From NCBI RefSeq assembly GCF_000341025.1, contig NZ_ANBF01000076.1, forward strand, positions 9,777 through 52,619: a stretch of 42,843 nt of DNA, given 5' to 3'. The DNA comes from Nocardiopsis salina YIM 90010. GTDB lineage: Bacteria > Actinomycetota > Actinomycetes > Streptosporangiales > Streptosporangiaceae. The notes under the pieces were generated by a model that was not told where the DNA came from, made no database searches, and saw nothing but the letters and a program-made list of their open reading frames with translations. The position numbers and the translations under genes were made by a program. Below are positions 1 through 12,488 of this stretch, one piece after another. Positions within the stretch are counted from its first letter, which is position 1, and every line of letters starts with the position of its first letter.

Positions 1-2552
<2,552 letters not shown>

Positions 2553-2579
2553 GCGCAGTGACTCCTTTCGCAAATAAAG

Positions 2580-2592
2580 TCACTCGGAGTGA
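2580..2592. promoter_or_regulatory. Inverted repeat upstream of clpB
   Basis: TCACTC-G-GAGTGA is a perfect 6-bp inverted repeat with a one-base centre, 28 bp upstream of the clpB start and next to an AT-rich stretch (ACTTTATTTG on the minus strand). It is not a HAIR site (CTTGAGT-N7-ACTCAAG). It resembles the inner CACTC/GAGTG part of CIRCE, but the spacing is 1 instead of 9. A candidate operator for clpB; function is inferred only from position and symmetry. Confidence 0.35.
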
Positions 2593-2662
2593 TTGATCGC
2601 GGTCGACCACGCCGCATGACACCCGTGCCGGAGCCCCTTCGGGCCGGGCCCTGGAGGTGGTG

Positions 2663-3157
2663 TCAGCCCCGGTCGTCCTCCGGGCGGCCCCTCCCCGGGC
2701 CGTCCGTCCCCTCGCCACGGCCCGGGCCGTCACCGGGCTGCTCGGCCGTGTTGAAGATGGTCACGCGTGTGCGGCGCACCAGTTCCCCCCGCGAGGTCCC
2801 CGGCTCGTGTCCTGCGGGGCGCCCCCTACGGGACACCGCGCGGCGCGCCGCCTCCAGTTCGTTCGCGAGGTGGAAGAGCTCCTCCCGCAGGTCCTGCACC
2901 TCGTGCTCGAGTTCCAGGATCCGCTTGATCCCCGCCAGGTTGATGCCCTCCTCCTGCGACAGACGTGCCACCTCACGCAGCATCTGCACGTCGCGCATGG
3001 AGTAGCGACGGCCCCGGCCGGACGCACGGCCGGGCGAGACGATCCCCAGTCGGTCGTACTGCCGCAGAGTCTGCGGGTGCATACCGGCCAGCTCGGCCGC
3101 CACCGAGATCACATAGACCGGTGCGTCAGCACCGAAGGAATCGTTCACGTCGTTCAC
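2663..3157 (-). CDS. hspR: HspR, MerR-family heat-shock repressor
   Basis: Transcriptional repressor of the dnaK operon, which in actinobacteria binds HAIR inverted repeats and uses DnaK as co-repressor (family knowledge). The 164-residue product has an N-terminal MerR winged-helix domain (about 14-80, with [24 protein letters not shown]). A coiled coil follows (about 85-115, [22 protein letters not shown]), then a Gly/Arg-rich tail. Its start overlaps the dnaJ stop by 4 bases, indicating translational coupling. It closes the dnaK-grpE-dnaJ-hspR operon. The only full HAIR seen in the window is upstream of dnaK, consistent with autoregulation of the whole operon. Confidence 0.95.
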   Translation of the reverse strand: MNDVNDSFGADAPVYVISVAAELAGMHPQTLRQYDRLGIVSPGRASGRGRRYSMRDVQMLREVARLSQEEGINLAGIKRILELEHEVQDLREELFHLANELEAARRAVSRRGRPAGHEPGTSRGELVRRTRVTIFNTAEQPGDGPGRGEGTDGPGRGRPEDDRG

Positions 3158-4326
3158 GCACCCTTCGCTCGCGCTTCGAGCCCGTCACGCGGGTCGTAGT
3201 CGGAGGTCGCTGCGCGGAACTTCTCCAGAGCCTCGCGCGCGTCGCCGTTGAGCGTCTGCGGCACCTTGACCTCGAACGTGACGATCATGTCGCCGGGGGT
3301 GCCGTCCTTGCGCGTGGCGCCCTTGCCGCGGACCCGCAGCTTGCGCCCGTTCTGCGTGCCCGGCGGAACCTTCACGGTCACCGGGAAGCCGCCGAGGGTG
3401 GGCACCCGGACGTCCGCGCCGAGCGCGGCCTCGGGAACGGTCACGGGGACGGTGAGGGTGACGTTGTCGCCGTGGCGGCCGAACACCGCGTGCTCCTTCA
3501 CATGAACGACGACGTACAGGTCACCGGCCGGGCCGCCGTTCTCACCCGGGGCGCCCTTGCCCTTGAGCCGGATCTTCTGCCCGTCGTGCACGCCTCCGGG
3601 GATCCGGGTCTGAATCGTGCGAGTACTCTTGCCGCGACCGCTCCCGCTGCAGGTGGGGCAGGGGTCGTCGACGACCAGGCCCCGGCCGCGGCACTCGTCG
3701 CACGGCTCGGAGAGGGAGAAGCCCCCCAGGTTCTGGTTCGCGTGACCGGTGCCCGAACACTTCGGGCACATACGGGGGGCGGTGCCGGCCTTGGCACCGG
3801 TGCCCTTGCAGGTCGCACACGCCGCATCGCTCGACAGTTGGAAGGAACGCGTCGCGCCTTCGGCTGCCTCGCGGAAACTCAGTGATGTCTCGGTCTCGAC
3901 GTCGGAGCCCCGCCGGCTGCGGGTGGCGCCGCCGCTGCGGGTCCGGTTGCCGAACAGGCCCCCGAACAGGTCGCTGAGGCGCTCGCCACCGCCTCCGCCG
4001 CGGGTGGTTCCGCCCGGAGTGCCGAACAGGTCGCTCATGTCGAACCCGCCCGGACCGGTGTTGCCGCCCCCGGGGCTGTAACCGCCGCTGCCGAAGAGTG
4101 AACGCGCCTCGTCGTACTCCTTGCGGCGCTTCTCGTCCGACAGGACGTTGTAGGCCTCGGAGATCTCCTTGAACCGCTCGGCGGCCTGCGGGTCGTCGGT
4201 GTTGGCGTCGGGGTGGTTCTCCCTGGCCAGCTTGCGGTAGGACTGCTTGATCTCGTCCTTCGAGGCGGTCTTTGAGACTCCGAGGACCTTGTAGTAGTCC
4301 TTCTCCAGGTAGTCCTTGGTGCTCAT
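3154..4326 (-). CDS. dnaJ: DnaJ co-chaperone (type I Hsp40)
   Basis: Stimulates the DnaK ATPase and delivers unfolded substrates. The 390-residue protein has a J domain (about 10-75) with the essential HPD at residues 38-40, then a long Gly/Phe-rich region (about 78-128). Four CxxCxGxG-type zinc repeats follow, with cysteine pairs at 170/173, 187/190, 209/212 and 223/226, and then the C-terminal substrate-binding domains. This is a complete type I DnaJ of normal length. It overlaps hspR by 4 bases. A 189-bp gap separates it from grpE, unusually wide for this operon, and holds a short hairpin just after the grpE stop. Confidence 0.97.
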   Translation of the reverse strand: MSTKDYLEKDYYKVLGVSKTASKDEIKQSYRKLARENHPDANTDDPQAAERFKEISEAYNVLSDEKRRKEYDEARSLFGSGGYSPGGGNTGPGGFDMSDLFGTPGGTTRGGGGGERLSDLFGGLFGNRTRSGGATRSRRGSDVETETSLSFREAAEGATRSFQLSSDAACATCKGTGAKAGTAPRMCPKCSGTGHANQNLGGFSLSEPCDECRGRGLVVDDPCPTCSGSGRGKSTRTIQTRIPGGVHDGQKIRLKGKGAPGENGGPAGDLYVVVHVKEHAVFGRHGDNVTLTVPVTVPEAALGADVRVPTLGGFPVTVKVPPGTQNGRKLRVRGKGATRKDGTPGDMIVTFEVKVPQTLNGDAREALEKFRAATSDYDPRDGLEARAKGA

Positions 4327-4495
4327 CGACTAAAGCCTTCTCCCGCTGCTGCCGGTTGCGTCCGATGCTTCCACGTCGCCCCGTCCGCTCCTCGGCCGGG
4401 GTCGGCCTCTGGCCGGGACACGCGGTGGTGCCCCGGCCGGAGGCCTTCTGGGGCCGGTGGGGGGCCGGCGGGTGATGCCCTGCGGGTGCACCCGG

Positions 4496-4511
4496 CCGGC
4501 CCTCGGGCCGG
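4496..4511 (-). other. Hairpin just after the grpE stop codon
   Basis: CCGGCC-CTCG-GGCCGG is a perfect 6-bp stem with a tetraloop, starting five bases past the grpE stop and inside the 189-bp grpE-dnaJ gap. No T-tract follows. It may stabilise the upstream message or attenuate transcription into dnaJ-hspR. The rest of the gap (4327-4495) shows no convincing gene. Confidence 0.35.
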
Positions 4512-4515
4512 ACCT

Positions 4516-5292
4516 CTACTTGTCGTCGTCGGCCTTGCCGTCACCGGAACCGGTGGACTGGCCGTCCTCCGGTCCCGCGGTCCCGGCCGACTCGCCCTCG
4601 GTGTCCTCGCCGTCCTGGGGGTCACCCACGACGACACGGGCCGGGCGCAGGACCTTCTCCCCGATGCGGTACCCCGGCTGGAACACCTCGATGACCGTCT
4701 GGACCGAGATGTTGGGGACCGGCACCAGCGTGAGCGCCTCGTGCACGTTCGGGTCGAACTCATCGCCCTGCTCGGCGTACCGCTCCAGCCCCAGCTTGGC
4801 CGCGGTGGCCTCGAGGGCCTCCCCGACCGCCTTGAAGCCGCCGTTGAGCTCGTCGTGCTCGCGGGCGCGGCCGACGTCGTCCAGGATCGGCAGGAGCTCC
4901 TCGACCACCTTCGCGGTGGCCGCCTCACGGACCGCCACTCGGTCGCGCTCGACGCGCTTGCGGTAGTTGGCGTACTCCGCCTGGACCCTCTTGATGTCGT
5001 TGGTGAGCTCGATGACCCGCTCGTCGGCGTTGATCGCCTCCGAGACGAGGTCCTCGGGGGTGTCCGGGATCTCGGGCGCCTCCTCGGCGTCGTCCTCGAC
5101 GACGGTCTCCTCGTCGGCTCCGGCCTCGGCCTCCTCGGGCGGCTGGTCCTCGGGGGCCTGCTCACCGGCCTCGGGTTCGCGGGCCTCCCCGGTCTCCGGG
5201 TCGATCCTCCGGTGGTCCCGGATCACCGGCCCCTCGGTCTCCTCCTCACCGTTGTCGCCGGTGCCGGAGTTGCTGTTGTCGGACTGCGCCAT
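4516..5292 (-). CDS. grpE: GrpE nucleotide-exchange factor
   Basis: Exchanges ADP for ATP on DnaK. The start at 5292 (MAQSDNSNSG) is chosen over upstream in-frame starts because a GGGAGGG ribosome site precedes it and because a longer product would overlap dnaK. The 258-residue protein has a disordered acidic N-terminus (about 1-85, rich in Glu/Asp/Pro). The dimerising long helix follows (about 90-135, DIKRVQAEYANYRKRVERDR), then the beta-domain (NISVQTVIEVFQPGYRIGEKVLRPARVVV) and an acidic tail. It lies 37 bp after dnaK in the same operon. Confidence 0.95.
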   Translation of the reverse strand: MAQSDNSNSGTGDNGEEETEGPVIRDHRRIDPETGEAREPEAGEQAPEDQPPEEAEAGADEETVVEDDAEEAPEIPDTPEDLVSEAINADERVIELTNDIKRVQAEYANYRKRVERDRVAVREAATAKVVEELLPILDDVGRAREHDELNGGFKAVGEALEATAAKLGLERYAEQGDEFDPNVHEALTLVPVPNISVQTVIEVFQPGYRIGEKVLRPARVVVGDPQDGEDTEGESAGTAGPEDGQSTGSGDGKADDDK

Positions 5293-5329
5293 CTGAGATC
5301 TGCCCTCCCTTCGTCGGCTCGATCCCGGA

Positions 5330-7183
<1,854 letters not shown>

Positions 7184-7221
7184 GGTTGGTTCCTCCGTGA
7201 AAGTTGAGTCCTTCGGACGAA

Positions 7222-7250
7222 AGTTTGCTTCGTCGAGTGAGGGTTGTCAA
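7222..7250 (-). promoter_or_regulatory. dnaK operon promoter
   Basis: On the minus strand TTGACA (7250-7245) is followed after 17 bp by CAAACT (7227-7222). The -35 is perfect and the spacing canonical; the -10 is weak. The HAIR site sits immediately upstream of the -35, where a bound repressor would hinder RNA polymerase. The leader to the dnaK ATG is about 30 bases. Confidence 0.6.
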
Positions 7251-7254
7251 GTCA

Positions 7255-7275
7255 CTTGAGTCGAACCGACTCAAT
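7255..7275. promoter_or_regulatory. HAIR operator (HspR binding site)
   Basis: CTTGAGT-CGAACCG-ACTCAAT matches the actinobacterial HAIR consensus CTTGAGT-N7-ACTCAAG at 13 of 14 arm positions with the exact 7-base spacer. It abuts the dnaK -35 element and hspR is encoded in the operon, so HspR repression here is a safe inference. Confidence 0.9.
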
Positions 7276-7643
7276 GCACTTCCCGTGGTCTGACAACGGG
7301 CGACCAGGCCCGATTGTTCCCGAATCGTGCAGAGGTTCGGCGTGGGGTGGCCGAACCCCGGGGACAACCCGGGAGCAACCTTGACCCCGGTGTCGGGGTC
7401 GGCTCGGGGTGGAGTCCGGGATCCCCGTGGTTCCCGGGCTGTCGGGGTCGGCGTGCGCATGCGCATCGAGGTCGCGGGGCGTGCGCGGGTTCGCGTGCGG
7501 GAGGGGGAGGGGAGTGTCACGGGGGCGCTTCGGTGGGGCCCGCGTGATTCCGTGGCGCGGAACCTGACTAGCGTTGACAAAAAGCGAGTGTGATTCGGTT
7601 ACCGCGGCCGTGTCGTGCGGAGAGTCGCGTGGCGGAGGATCCG
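7276..7643. other. Non-coding GC-rich divergent intergenic region
   Basis: Between the dnaK control region and the etfD-like promoter lies about 370 bp without a convincing gene; short open frames here lack ribosome sites and family resemblance. It holds an imperfect hairpin (GGTTCGG at 7334-7340 with CCGAACC at 7351-7357), repeated GGGGTCGG-like words, and an isolated TTGACA at 7574-7579 with no good -10 at 16-19 bp. Confidence 0.5.
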
Positions 7644-7672
7644 TTGACGCCCCTGCTATTACTCGCTAGTAA
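7644..7672 (+). promoter_or_regulatory. Candidate promoter and operator of the etfD-like gene
   Basis: TTGACG (7644-7649), 17 bp, TAGTAA (7667-7672) is a plausible -35/-10 pair 65 bp before the start codon. The -10 lies inside the inverted repeat TTACT-CGCT-AGTAA (7659-7672), so a dimeric repressor bound there would block the promoter. Regulator unknown; a TetR-type fatty-acid regulator is a guess from the gene's role. Confidence 0.5.
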
Positions 7673-7737
7673 CATGTACCCCGGCCTCCGGTGTGTGGCG
7701 CACCGGATGACGACAGCAGGATGGGAGGCCACGGACG

Positions 7738-9957
7738 ATGCAGCCTTTGTACTTGACATTGGGCATCATCACCTCGGTCTTCGCCGTGGTCGCGCTCGCC
7801 GTGTTCGCTCTGGCCGTTCGCCAGATCGTGCGCACCGTGAGCATCGGCCGTCCGGTGGAGCCGGAGCGCAAGGGCCCGTTCGGCCAACGGCTGACGACCA
7901 CGCTCATCGAGACCATCGGTCACACGCGGATGCTCAAGCGCCCGTGGGTGGGCGTCGCGCACTGGTTCGTCATGGTCTCGTTCCCGCTCCTCGTCCTGAC
8001 TGTGGTCGAGGCGCAGGGCGAGGTCTTCGACCCGCACTTCTCTCTGCCGCTCATCTACGACTGGACGATCTACGGTCTGGCGATCGAGATCATCGCCGGC
8101 TTCAGCCTCGTCGGGATCCTCGGCCTGACCGCCTACCGGATCATCAACAGTCCTGCACGGCGCGGCCGCGAGTCGCGGTTCATGCACTCCAAGCACTGGA
8201 CCGCCTACTACGTCGAGGCCTACATCATCGGCCTCCTCGTCTCGATCTTCCTGATCCGCGGCTTCAAGGCCGCCTCCGAGACCTTCCCCTTCCCGGTCTG
8301 GGCGACCCCGCTCTCCCACGCCTTCGGCGCCGCGCTGCCCGGAGAGATGTCGGTCGCCGAGCCCGGGATCGCGCTGGTGGCGGCCTTCAAGCTGATCATC
8401 AGCTACATGTTCTTCGTCGTGCTGGCCATGAAGCTCACCATGGGCGTGGGCTGGCACCGGTTCCTCGCGCCGGTCAACATCTACTTCAAGCGCAACCAGG
8501 ACGGCAGCCCGGCCCACGGCGGCGCCAAGCAGATGATGGACGCCTCCGGCAAGAAGCCCCTCGACTTCGAGGAGGCCGACCCGGACGAGGACCCGTTCGG
8601 TGCCGGCAAGATCGAGGACTTCACCTGGAAGGGCCTGCTCGACTTCAGCAGCTGCACCGAGTGCGGTCGCTGCCAGGACCAGTGCCCCGCATGGAACACC
8701 GGGAAGCCGCTCTCGCCCAAGAAGGTCATCCTCGATCTGCAGCAGCACGCCTACGAGAAGGCGCCCTACATGCTCCAGGGCATGACCGAGGAGACCCTCT
8801 CCGAGCAACCCGACGAGAGCCACGCCGGGGTCGACGTCCTCTCGCTCCTGGGCAAGCCGCTCGTCGGCACCGAGGAGGAGGGTGGCGTCATCCACCCCGA
8901 CGAGCTGTGGGCCTGCACCAACTGCGGTGCGTGCGTCGAGCAGTGCCCGGTCGACATCGAGCACATCGACCACATCCTCGACATGCGCCGATACCAGGTC
9001 ATGGTCGAGTCCAACTTCCCGTCCGAGGCCAACACGCTCCTGAAGAACCTGGAGAACAAGGCCAACCCGTGGGGGATGGCCGAGGACCGGCGCATGGACT
9101 GGATCCAGGAGCTGGCCGAGCAGGAGAACCCGGTCGAGGTCACGGTCGTCGACGAGAAGATGCCCGAGGACACCGAGTACCTGTTCTGGGTCGGGTGTGC
9201 CGGCGCGCTCGAGGACCGCGCGAAGAAGACCACCAAGGCCATCGCCGAACTCCTCGACATCGCGGGCGTGAAGTTCGCGGTCATGGGCGGCATGGAGGCG
9301 TGCACCGGTGACCCGGCCCGCCGCCTCGGCATGGAGTACGTCTTCCAGATGCTCGCGCAGCAGAACGTGGAGACGCTCAACGAGGCCGGTGTCACGAAGA
9401 TCGTGGCCAGCTGCCCGCACTGCTTCAACACGCTCGCGAACGAGTACCCGGACCTCGGCGGTACCTACGAGGTCATCCACCACAGCCAGCTCCTCGCCAA
9501 GCTCGTGGACGAGGGCAAGCTGACCCCGGTGGACTCGGTGGAGGAGAACATCACCTACCACGACCCGTGCTTCCTGGGCCGGCACAACAAGGTGTACACG
9601 CCCCCGCGCGACATCATGGCGAAGGTCCCCGGCGTCAAGACGCAGGAGATGCACCGCCACAAGGAGCGCGGCTTCTGCTGCGGTGCCGGCGGCGCCCGCA
9701 TGTGGATGGAGGAGCGGATCGGCAAGCGCATCAACACCGAGCGTGTGGACGAGGCGCTGACGACCAACCCGGACACCGTCTCCACCGCCTGCCCGTTCTG
9801 CCAGGTGATGCTCGGCGACGCGATCAACGAGAAGAAGTCCGCGGGCGAGGCCGCGGAGTCCCTCGAGGTCGTGGACGTGTCCCAGCTGCTGCTGCGCTCG
9901 GTCAAGGGTGAGGACCCGGCCGAGGGCGGCGACGCGAAGGAGACCGCCGAGGCCTGA
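7738..9957 (+). CDS. etfD: EtfD-like membrane (Fe-S) oxidoreductase, HdrD/CCG family
   Basis: Resembles the actinobacterial membrane iron-sulfur protein (mycobacterial Rv0338c/EtfD type) that passes electrons from acyl-CoA dehydrogenases via EtfBA to menaquinone. The 739 residues begin with about five membrane helices (1-240). Next come two 4Fe-4S ferredoxin-like motifs, C306-TECGRCQDQCP and C393-TNCGACVEQCP. Two CCG domains follow (about 480-720, including VGCAGAL, CPHCFNTL, HDPCFLGR and the FCCGAGG motif near 647). The start follows GGGAGG by 9 bases. It stands alone, with an operator-like palindrome before it and a strong terminator after it. The symbol rests on family resemblance; a different hdrD-like role is possible. 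Confidence 0.85.
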   Translation: MQPLYLTLGIITSVFAVVALAVFALAVRQIVRTVSIGRPVEPERKGPFGQRLTTTLIETIGHTRMLKRPWVGVAHWFVMVSFPLLVLTVVEAQGEVFDPHFSLPLIYDWTIYGLAIEIIAGFSLVGILGLTAYRIINSPARRGRESRFMHSKHWTAYYVEAYIIGLLVSIFLIRGFKAASETFPFPVWATPLSHAFGAALPGEMSVAEPGIALVAAFKLIISYMFFVVLAMKLTMGVGWHRFLAPVNIYFKRNQDGSPAHGGAKQMMDASGKKPLDFEEADPDEDPFGAGKIEDFTWKGLLDFSSCTECGRCQDQCPAWNTGKPLSPKKVILDLQQHAYEKAPYMLQGMTEETLSEQPDESHAGVDVLSLLGKPLVGTEEEGGVIHPDELWACTNCGACVEQCPVDIEHIDHILDMRRYQVMVESNFPSEANTLLKNLENKANPWGMAEDRRMDWIQELAEQENPVEVTVVDEKMPEDTEYLFWVGCAGALEDRAKKTTKAIAELLDIAGVKFAVMGGMEACTGDPARRLGMEYVFQMLAQQNVETLNEAGVTKIVASCPHCFNTLANEYPDLGGTYEVIHHSQLLAKLVDEGKLTPVDSVEENITYHDPCFLGRHNKVYTPPRDIMAKVPGVKTQEMHRHKERGFCCGAGGARMWMEERIGKRINTERVDEALTTNPDTVSTACPFCQVMLGDAINEKKSAGEAAESLEVVDVSQLLLRSVKGEDPAEGGDAKETAEA

Positions 9958-10011
9958 CGCGCGCTCGCCCGGCCGCCCGCACGGCCGCGTGGGCCACAGG
10001 CACCCGCGCGA

Positions 10012-10048
10012 GGGGCCGGGCACCGATTTCCCGTCGGTGCCCGGCCCC
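10012..10048 (+). terminator. Terminator after the etfD-like gene
   Basis: A perfect 15-bp stem (GGGGCCGGGCACCGA at 10012-10026 pairing with 10034-10048) with a 7-base loop, 55 bp past the stop. There is no strong T-tract, as is usual in high-GC actinobacteria. Confidence 0.8.
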
Positions 10049-10146
10049 TCCGTCGTGTCCGGGGACTGCTCGGTCCGGCGCCGTCCGCCCGGTGGACGGG
10101 AGCCTCCCCCGGTTGTTGTTCCGATTCGCGTCGCTGGGAGGGTTCT

Positions 10147-10449
10147 GTGGAACGTCGAACGCCGGGCGCCGCCGTGCACGTCGACGACGACCGGGAACGG
10201 GTGCCGGCCGAGTACGACGAACAGGCGCGTGCCGGCCTGCGCCAGGCCGTCGCCCACGCCGATGAACGGGGAGAGCTCGCACCCGGCCTGGAACCCGAGC
10301 AGGCCGTGGAGCTCGTCCTCGTCCTCCTCGACGGGATCCGGCTGCGAGTCGCCCCGCAGACACCCGGCACCCCTGACCAGGACGCCCGGTCCGCCGTGGA
10401 CGCGGCGTTCGCCGCCGTGACCGGTCGCCCCGCACCGAGGCGCGGGTGA
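10147..10449 (+). CDS. Small protein resembling only the C-terminal domain of a TetR regulator
   Basis: A GTG-started 100-residue product behind a GGGAGGG ribosome site, with normal high-GC codon use. The sequence (LRQAVAHADERGELAPGLEPEQAVELVLVLLDGIRLRV) has the helical pattern and wording of TetR C-terminal ligand/dimer domains. The N-terminal helix-turn-helix is absent: the preceding 100 bp is terminator and GC-rich non-coding DNA. It is either a decayed tetR remnant or a free-standing domain that could dimerise with a full TetR. It lies between the etfD terminator and the ABC-kinase operon. The family call is moderate and no function is claimed. Confidence 0.5.
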   Translation: MERRTPGAAVHVDDDRERVPAEYDEQARAGLRQAVAHADERGELAPGLEPEQAVELVLVLLDGIRLRVAPQTPGTPDQDARSAVDAAFAAVTGRPAPRRG

Positions 10450-10463
10450 CCCGACAGGCGGTG

Positions 10464-10477
10464 ATGACATCTGTCAT
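10464..10477. promoter_or_regulatory. Palindromic operator upstream of the ABC-kinase operon
   Basis: ATGACA-TC-TGTCAT is a perfect 6-bp inverted repeat with a 2-base centre, 82 bp before the ATPase start. NarL/LuxR-type response regulators bind short inverted repeats of this kind, and the operon encodes two NarL-type sensor kinases, so this is a candidate autoregulatory site. No -35/-10 pair could be fixed with confidence. Confidence 0.5.
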
Positions 10478-10559
10478 GGGAAGCACCAGGTGAAAACCAC
10501 GGCGGGTCGGTGACAGCGGTGCCTACCGCCGCGGCGGGCGCTCGGCGAAGCTTGGTGGC

Positions 10560-11558
10560 ATGACGACGACGAACCCCGTTCCGGACACCCAGGACCCCCG
10601 GGCCACCGCCCTCGAACCGGCGGTCAGCGTGCGCGACCTGCACCAGAAGTACGGCGACTTCGAGGCCGTCAAGGGCGTCTCCTTCGAGATCCGCCCCGGT
10701 GAGCTCTTCGGCCTCCTCGGTACGAACGGCGCAGGTAAGACCACCACCATCGAGACCCTCGAAGGGTTCCGTCGGCCCAGCTCGGGCACGGTTCGGGTCT
10801 TCGGGCAGGACCCCTACGGAAACCCGGCCGGTGTGCGCGAGCGGGTCAACGCCGTCCTGCAGGGCAGCGGCCTCATGGAGGACCTCACGGTCCAGGAGAC
10901 CGTCGCCCTCGCCCGCGACATGGCCTCCACGCCCCGCACCGCCGGGGAGACCCTGGAACTGGTCGGGCTCACCGAGAAGACCCGAACCCACGTCCGCCAG
11001 CTCTCCGGTGGCCAGAAGCGCCGCCTCGACCTCGGTCTCGCGCTGCTGACCCGCCCCGAGGTGATCTACCTCGACGAGCCCACCACCGGCATGGACGCCG
11101 AGGGCCGCATCGACACCTGGCGCATCATCCAGCGGCTCAAGGACGAGGGCACAGCGATCCTGCTCACCACCCACTACCTCGAGGAGGCCGAGCGCCTGGC
11201 CGACCGGCTCGCGATCATGCACCGTGGCCGCGTCGGGGTCGAGGGGTCGCTTCAGGACGTCCTGTCCGGGTGGGGCGACCGGGTCGGGTTCACCCTGGCC
11301 GCCGACGTGCCCACCTCCGACCTGCCCCGGCTCGACGGTGCCGAGCTCGAGGTCGAGAACGGCGGCGGGCAGCTGCGCGCCACTTACACCGTCAGGGGCG
11401 GGCATGTCGACGAGCGTGCCCACCACGCCGTCTCGGCCCTCCTGGCCTGGGCCGAGGAGCACGGAACGCTCCTGCGCAACCTCCAGGTGCGCGGCGCCTC
11501 CCTGGAGGACGTCTTCCTCCAGGTCGCCGACGGCGCCGCCGACCTCATCAGCGACTGA
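10560..11558 (+). CDS. ABC transporter ATP-binding protein (DrrA-like exporter family)
   Basis: ATPase of a two-gene ABC-2 type exporter. The 332 residues contain Walker A GTNGAGKTT (K60), the signature LSGGQKRR (about 147), Walker B VIYLDEPTTGMD (about 168-179) and the switch His in LTTHYLEEAERLADR. The roughly 100-residue C-terminal extension is typical of DrrA/NodI-like ATPases. The permease starts 44 bp downstream. Substrate unknown; lipids, drugs or antimicrobial peptides are usual when a histidine kinase follows. No strong ribosome site precedes the ATG. Confidence 0.93.
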   Translation: MTTTNPVPDTQDPRATALEPAVSVRDLHQKYGDFEAVKGVSFEIRPGELFGLLGTNGAGKTTTIETLEGFRRPSSGTVRVFGQDPYGNPAGVRERVNAVLQGSGLMEDLTVQETVALARDMASTPRTAGETLELVGLTEKTRTHVRQLSGGQKRRLDLGLALLTRPEVIYLDEPTTGMDAEGRIDTWRIIQRLKDEGTAILLTTHYLEEAERLADRLAIMHRGRVGVEGSLQDVLSGWGDRVGFTLAADVPTSDLPRLDGAELEVENGGGQLRATYTVRGGHVDERAHHAVSALLAWAEEHGTLLRNLQVRGASLEDVFLQVADGAADLISD

Positions 11559-11602
11559 GCGCCCGCCGCCAGCACCGCCCCACCGCATCCACAGGAGCCA
11601 CC

Positions 11603-12457
11603 ATGTCCACCACCAGCGCACCCGCGGCGCCGACCCGACCGCAGCCCCGTCCCAGGGTGAGCCCCGTCAAGCAGACCCTGCGGCTCACACGCACCGAGAT
11701 CACCCTCTTCGCGCGGTACAAGACCGCGTGGATCTACGCGCTACTCCCGCTGTTCTTCCTGTTCACAGCGATGCAGCTGCCCCCGGACCCCGTCGTGGGC
11801 GGTTTCGGCCTGGGCGAGATGACGATGTTCGGGATGATCGGCGTCATCAGCCTCATCTTCGGTGTCGGCCACGCCTCGAACGTCTTCACCGCCCGGCGCG
11901 AGTCCCTGGTCCTCAAGCGGCTGCGGGTCAGCGGGGTACCGCCGCTGGCGATCTTCGGCGGCGTCATCGGGGTCGTCTTCGTGTTCTCCCTGCTGCTGAC
12001 CGTGTTCATCGCGGGCCTGATCCTGGCCATGCCCGAAGGCGCGCTCCCGCGCGACCCGGTCATGCTCTTCACCTCGGTCCTGCTCGGCAGCATCGTCTTC
12101 TCGTTGCTGGGACTGGCCGTCACCCCGCTCGTGCGCAACGCCGAGATGGCGCAGATGGCCTCGATGGTGCCGATGATGATCCTGCTGTTCTCCAGCGGCG
12201 GCATCATGCCCCTGGAGTTCCTGCCCGAGACCGCCCGCACCGTCGTGGGCCTGCTCCCGTCGATGCCCGCCGGCGAGCTCGTCCAGGCCGCCTACACCGG
12301 GTACGACGTCTTCGGCGGGTTCGCCGGCGCCGAGGAGGTCGGAACCCTGGGCCTGTGGACCGCCGCCCTGCCGTCCCTGGCCGTCCTCGGGGGTTGGATC
12401 GCCGTGCTGGGGCTCGTCGTGGCACGCTGCTTCCGGTGGGATCCCCGGCAGGGGTGA
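11603..12457 (+). CDS. ABC-2 type permease
   Basis: Membrane partner of the preceding ATPase. The start at 11603 (MSTTSAPAAPTRPQ) is set by AGGAG 5 bases upstream; longer in-frame versions would run back into the ATPase gene. The 284 residues have six predicted membrane segments, from ALLPLFFLFTAM (near 50) to LAVLGGWIAVLGLVVARCF at the end, the ABC-2 layout. The QMASMVPMMILLFSSGGIMPLEFLP stretch, split here by motif, is typical of the family. Confidence 0.92.
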   Translation: MSTTSAPAAPTRPQPRPRVSPVKQTLRLTRTEITLFARYKTAWIYALLPLFFLFTAMQLPPDPVVGGFGLGEMTMFGMIGVISLIFGVGHASNVFTARRESLVLKRLRVSGVPPLAIFGGVIGVVFVFSLLLTVFIAGLILAMPEGALPRDPVMLFTSVLLGSIVFSLLGLAVTPLVRNAEMAQMASMVPMMILLFSSGGIMPLEFLPETARTVVGLLPSMPAGELVQAAYTGYDVFGGFAGAEEVGTLGLWTAALPSLAVLGGWIAVLGLVVARCFRWDPRQG

Positions 12458-12488
12458 CTCCGGCGGCACAACGGGAACGGGGGCACGG

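Noticed and set aside
2580-2592. CIRCE element for HrcA
   Set aside because: CACTC and GAGTG words are present, but the spacer is 1 base instead of 9 and the outer TTAG/CTAA bases are missing.
7574-7602. Second promoter TTGACA upstream of the etfD-like gene
   Set aside because: No acceptable -10 at 16-19 bp spacing; the closer TTGACG/TAGTAA pair is better.
7666-10470. 934-codon minus-strand open frame opposite the etfD-like gene
   Set aside because: Antisense shadow; the plus strand has Fe-S and CCG motifs, and the terminator at 10012-10048 lies inside it.
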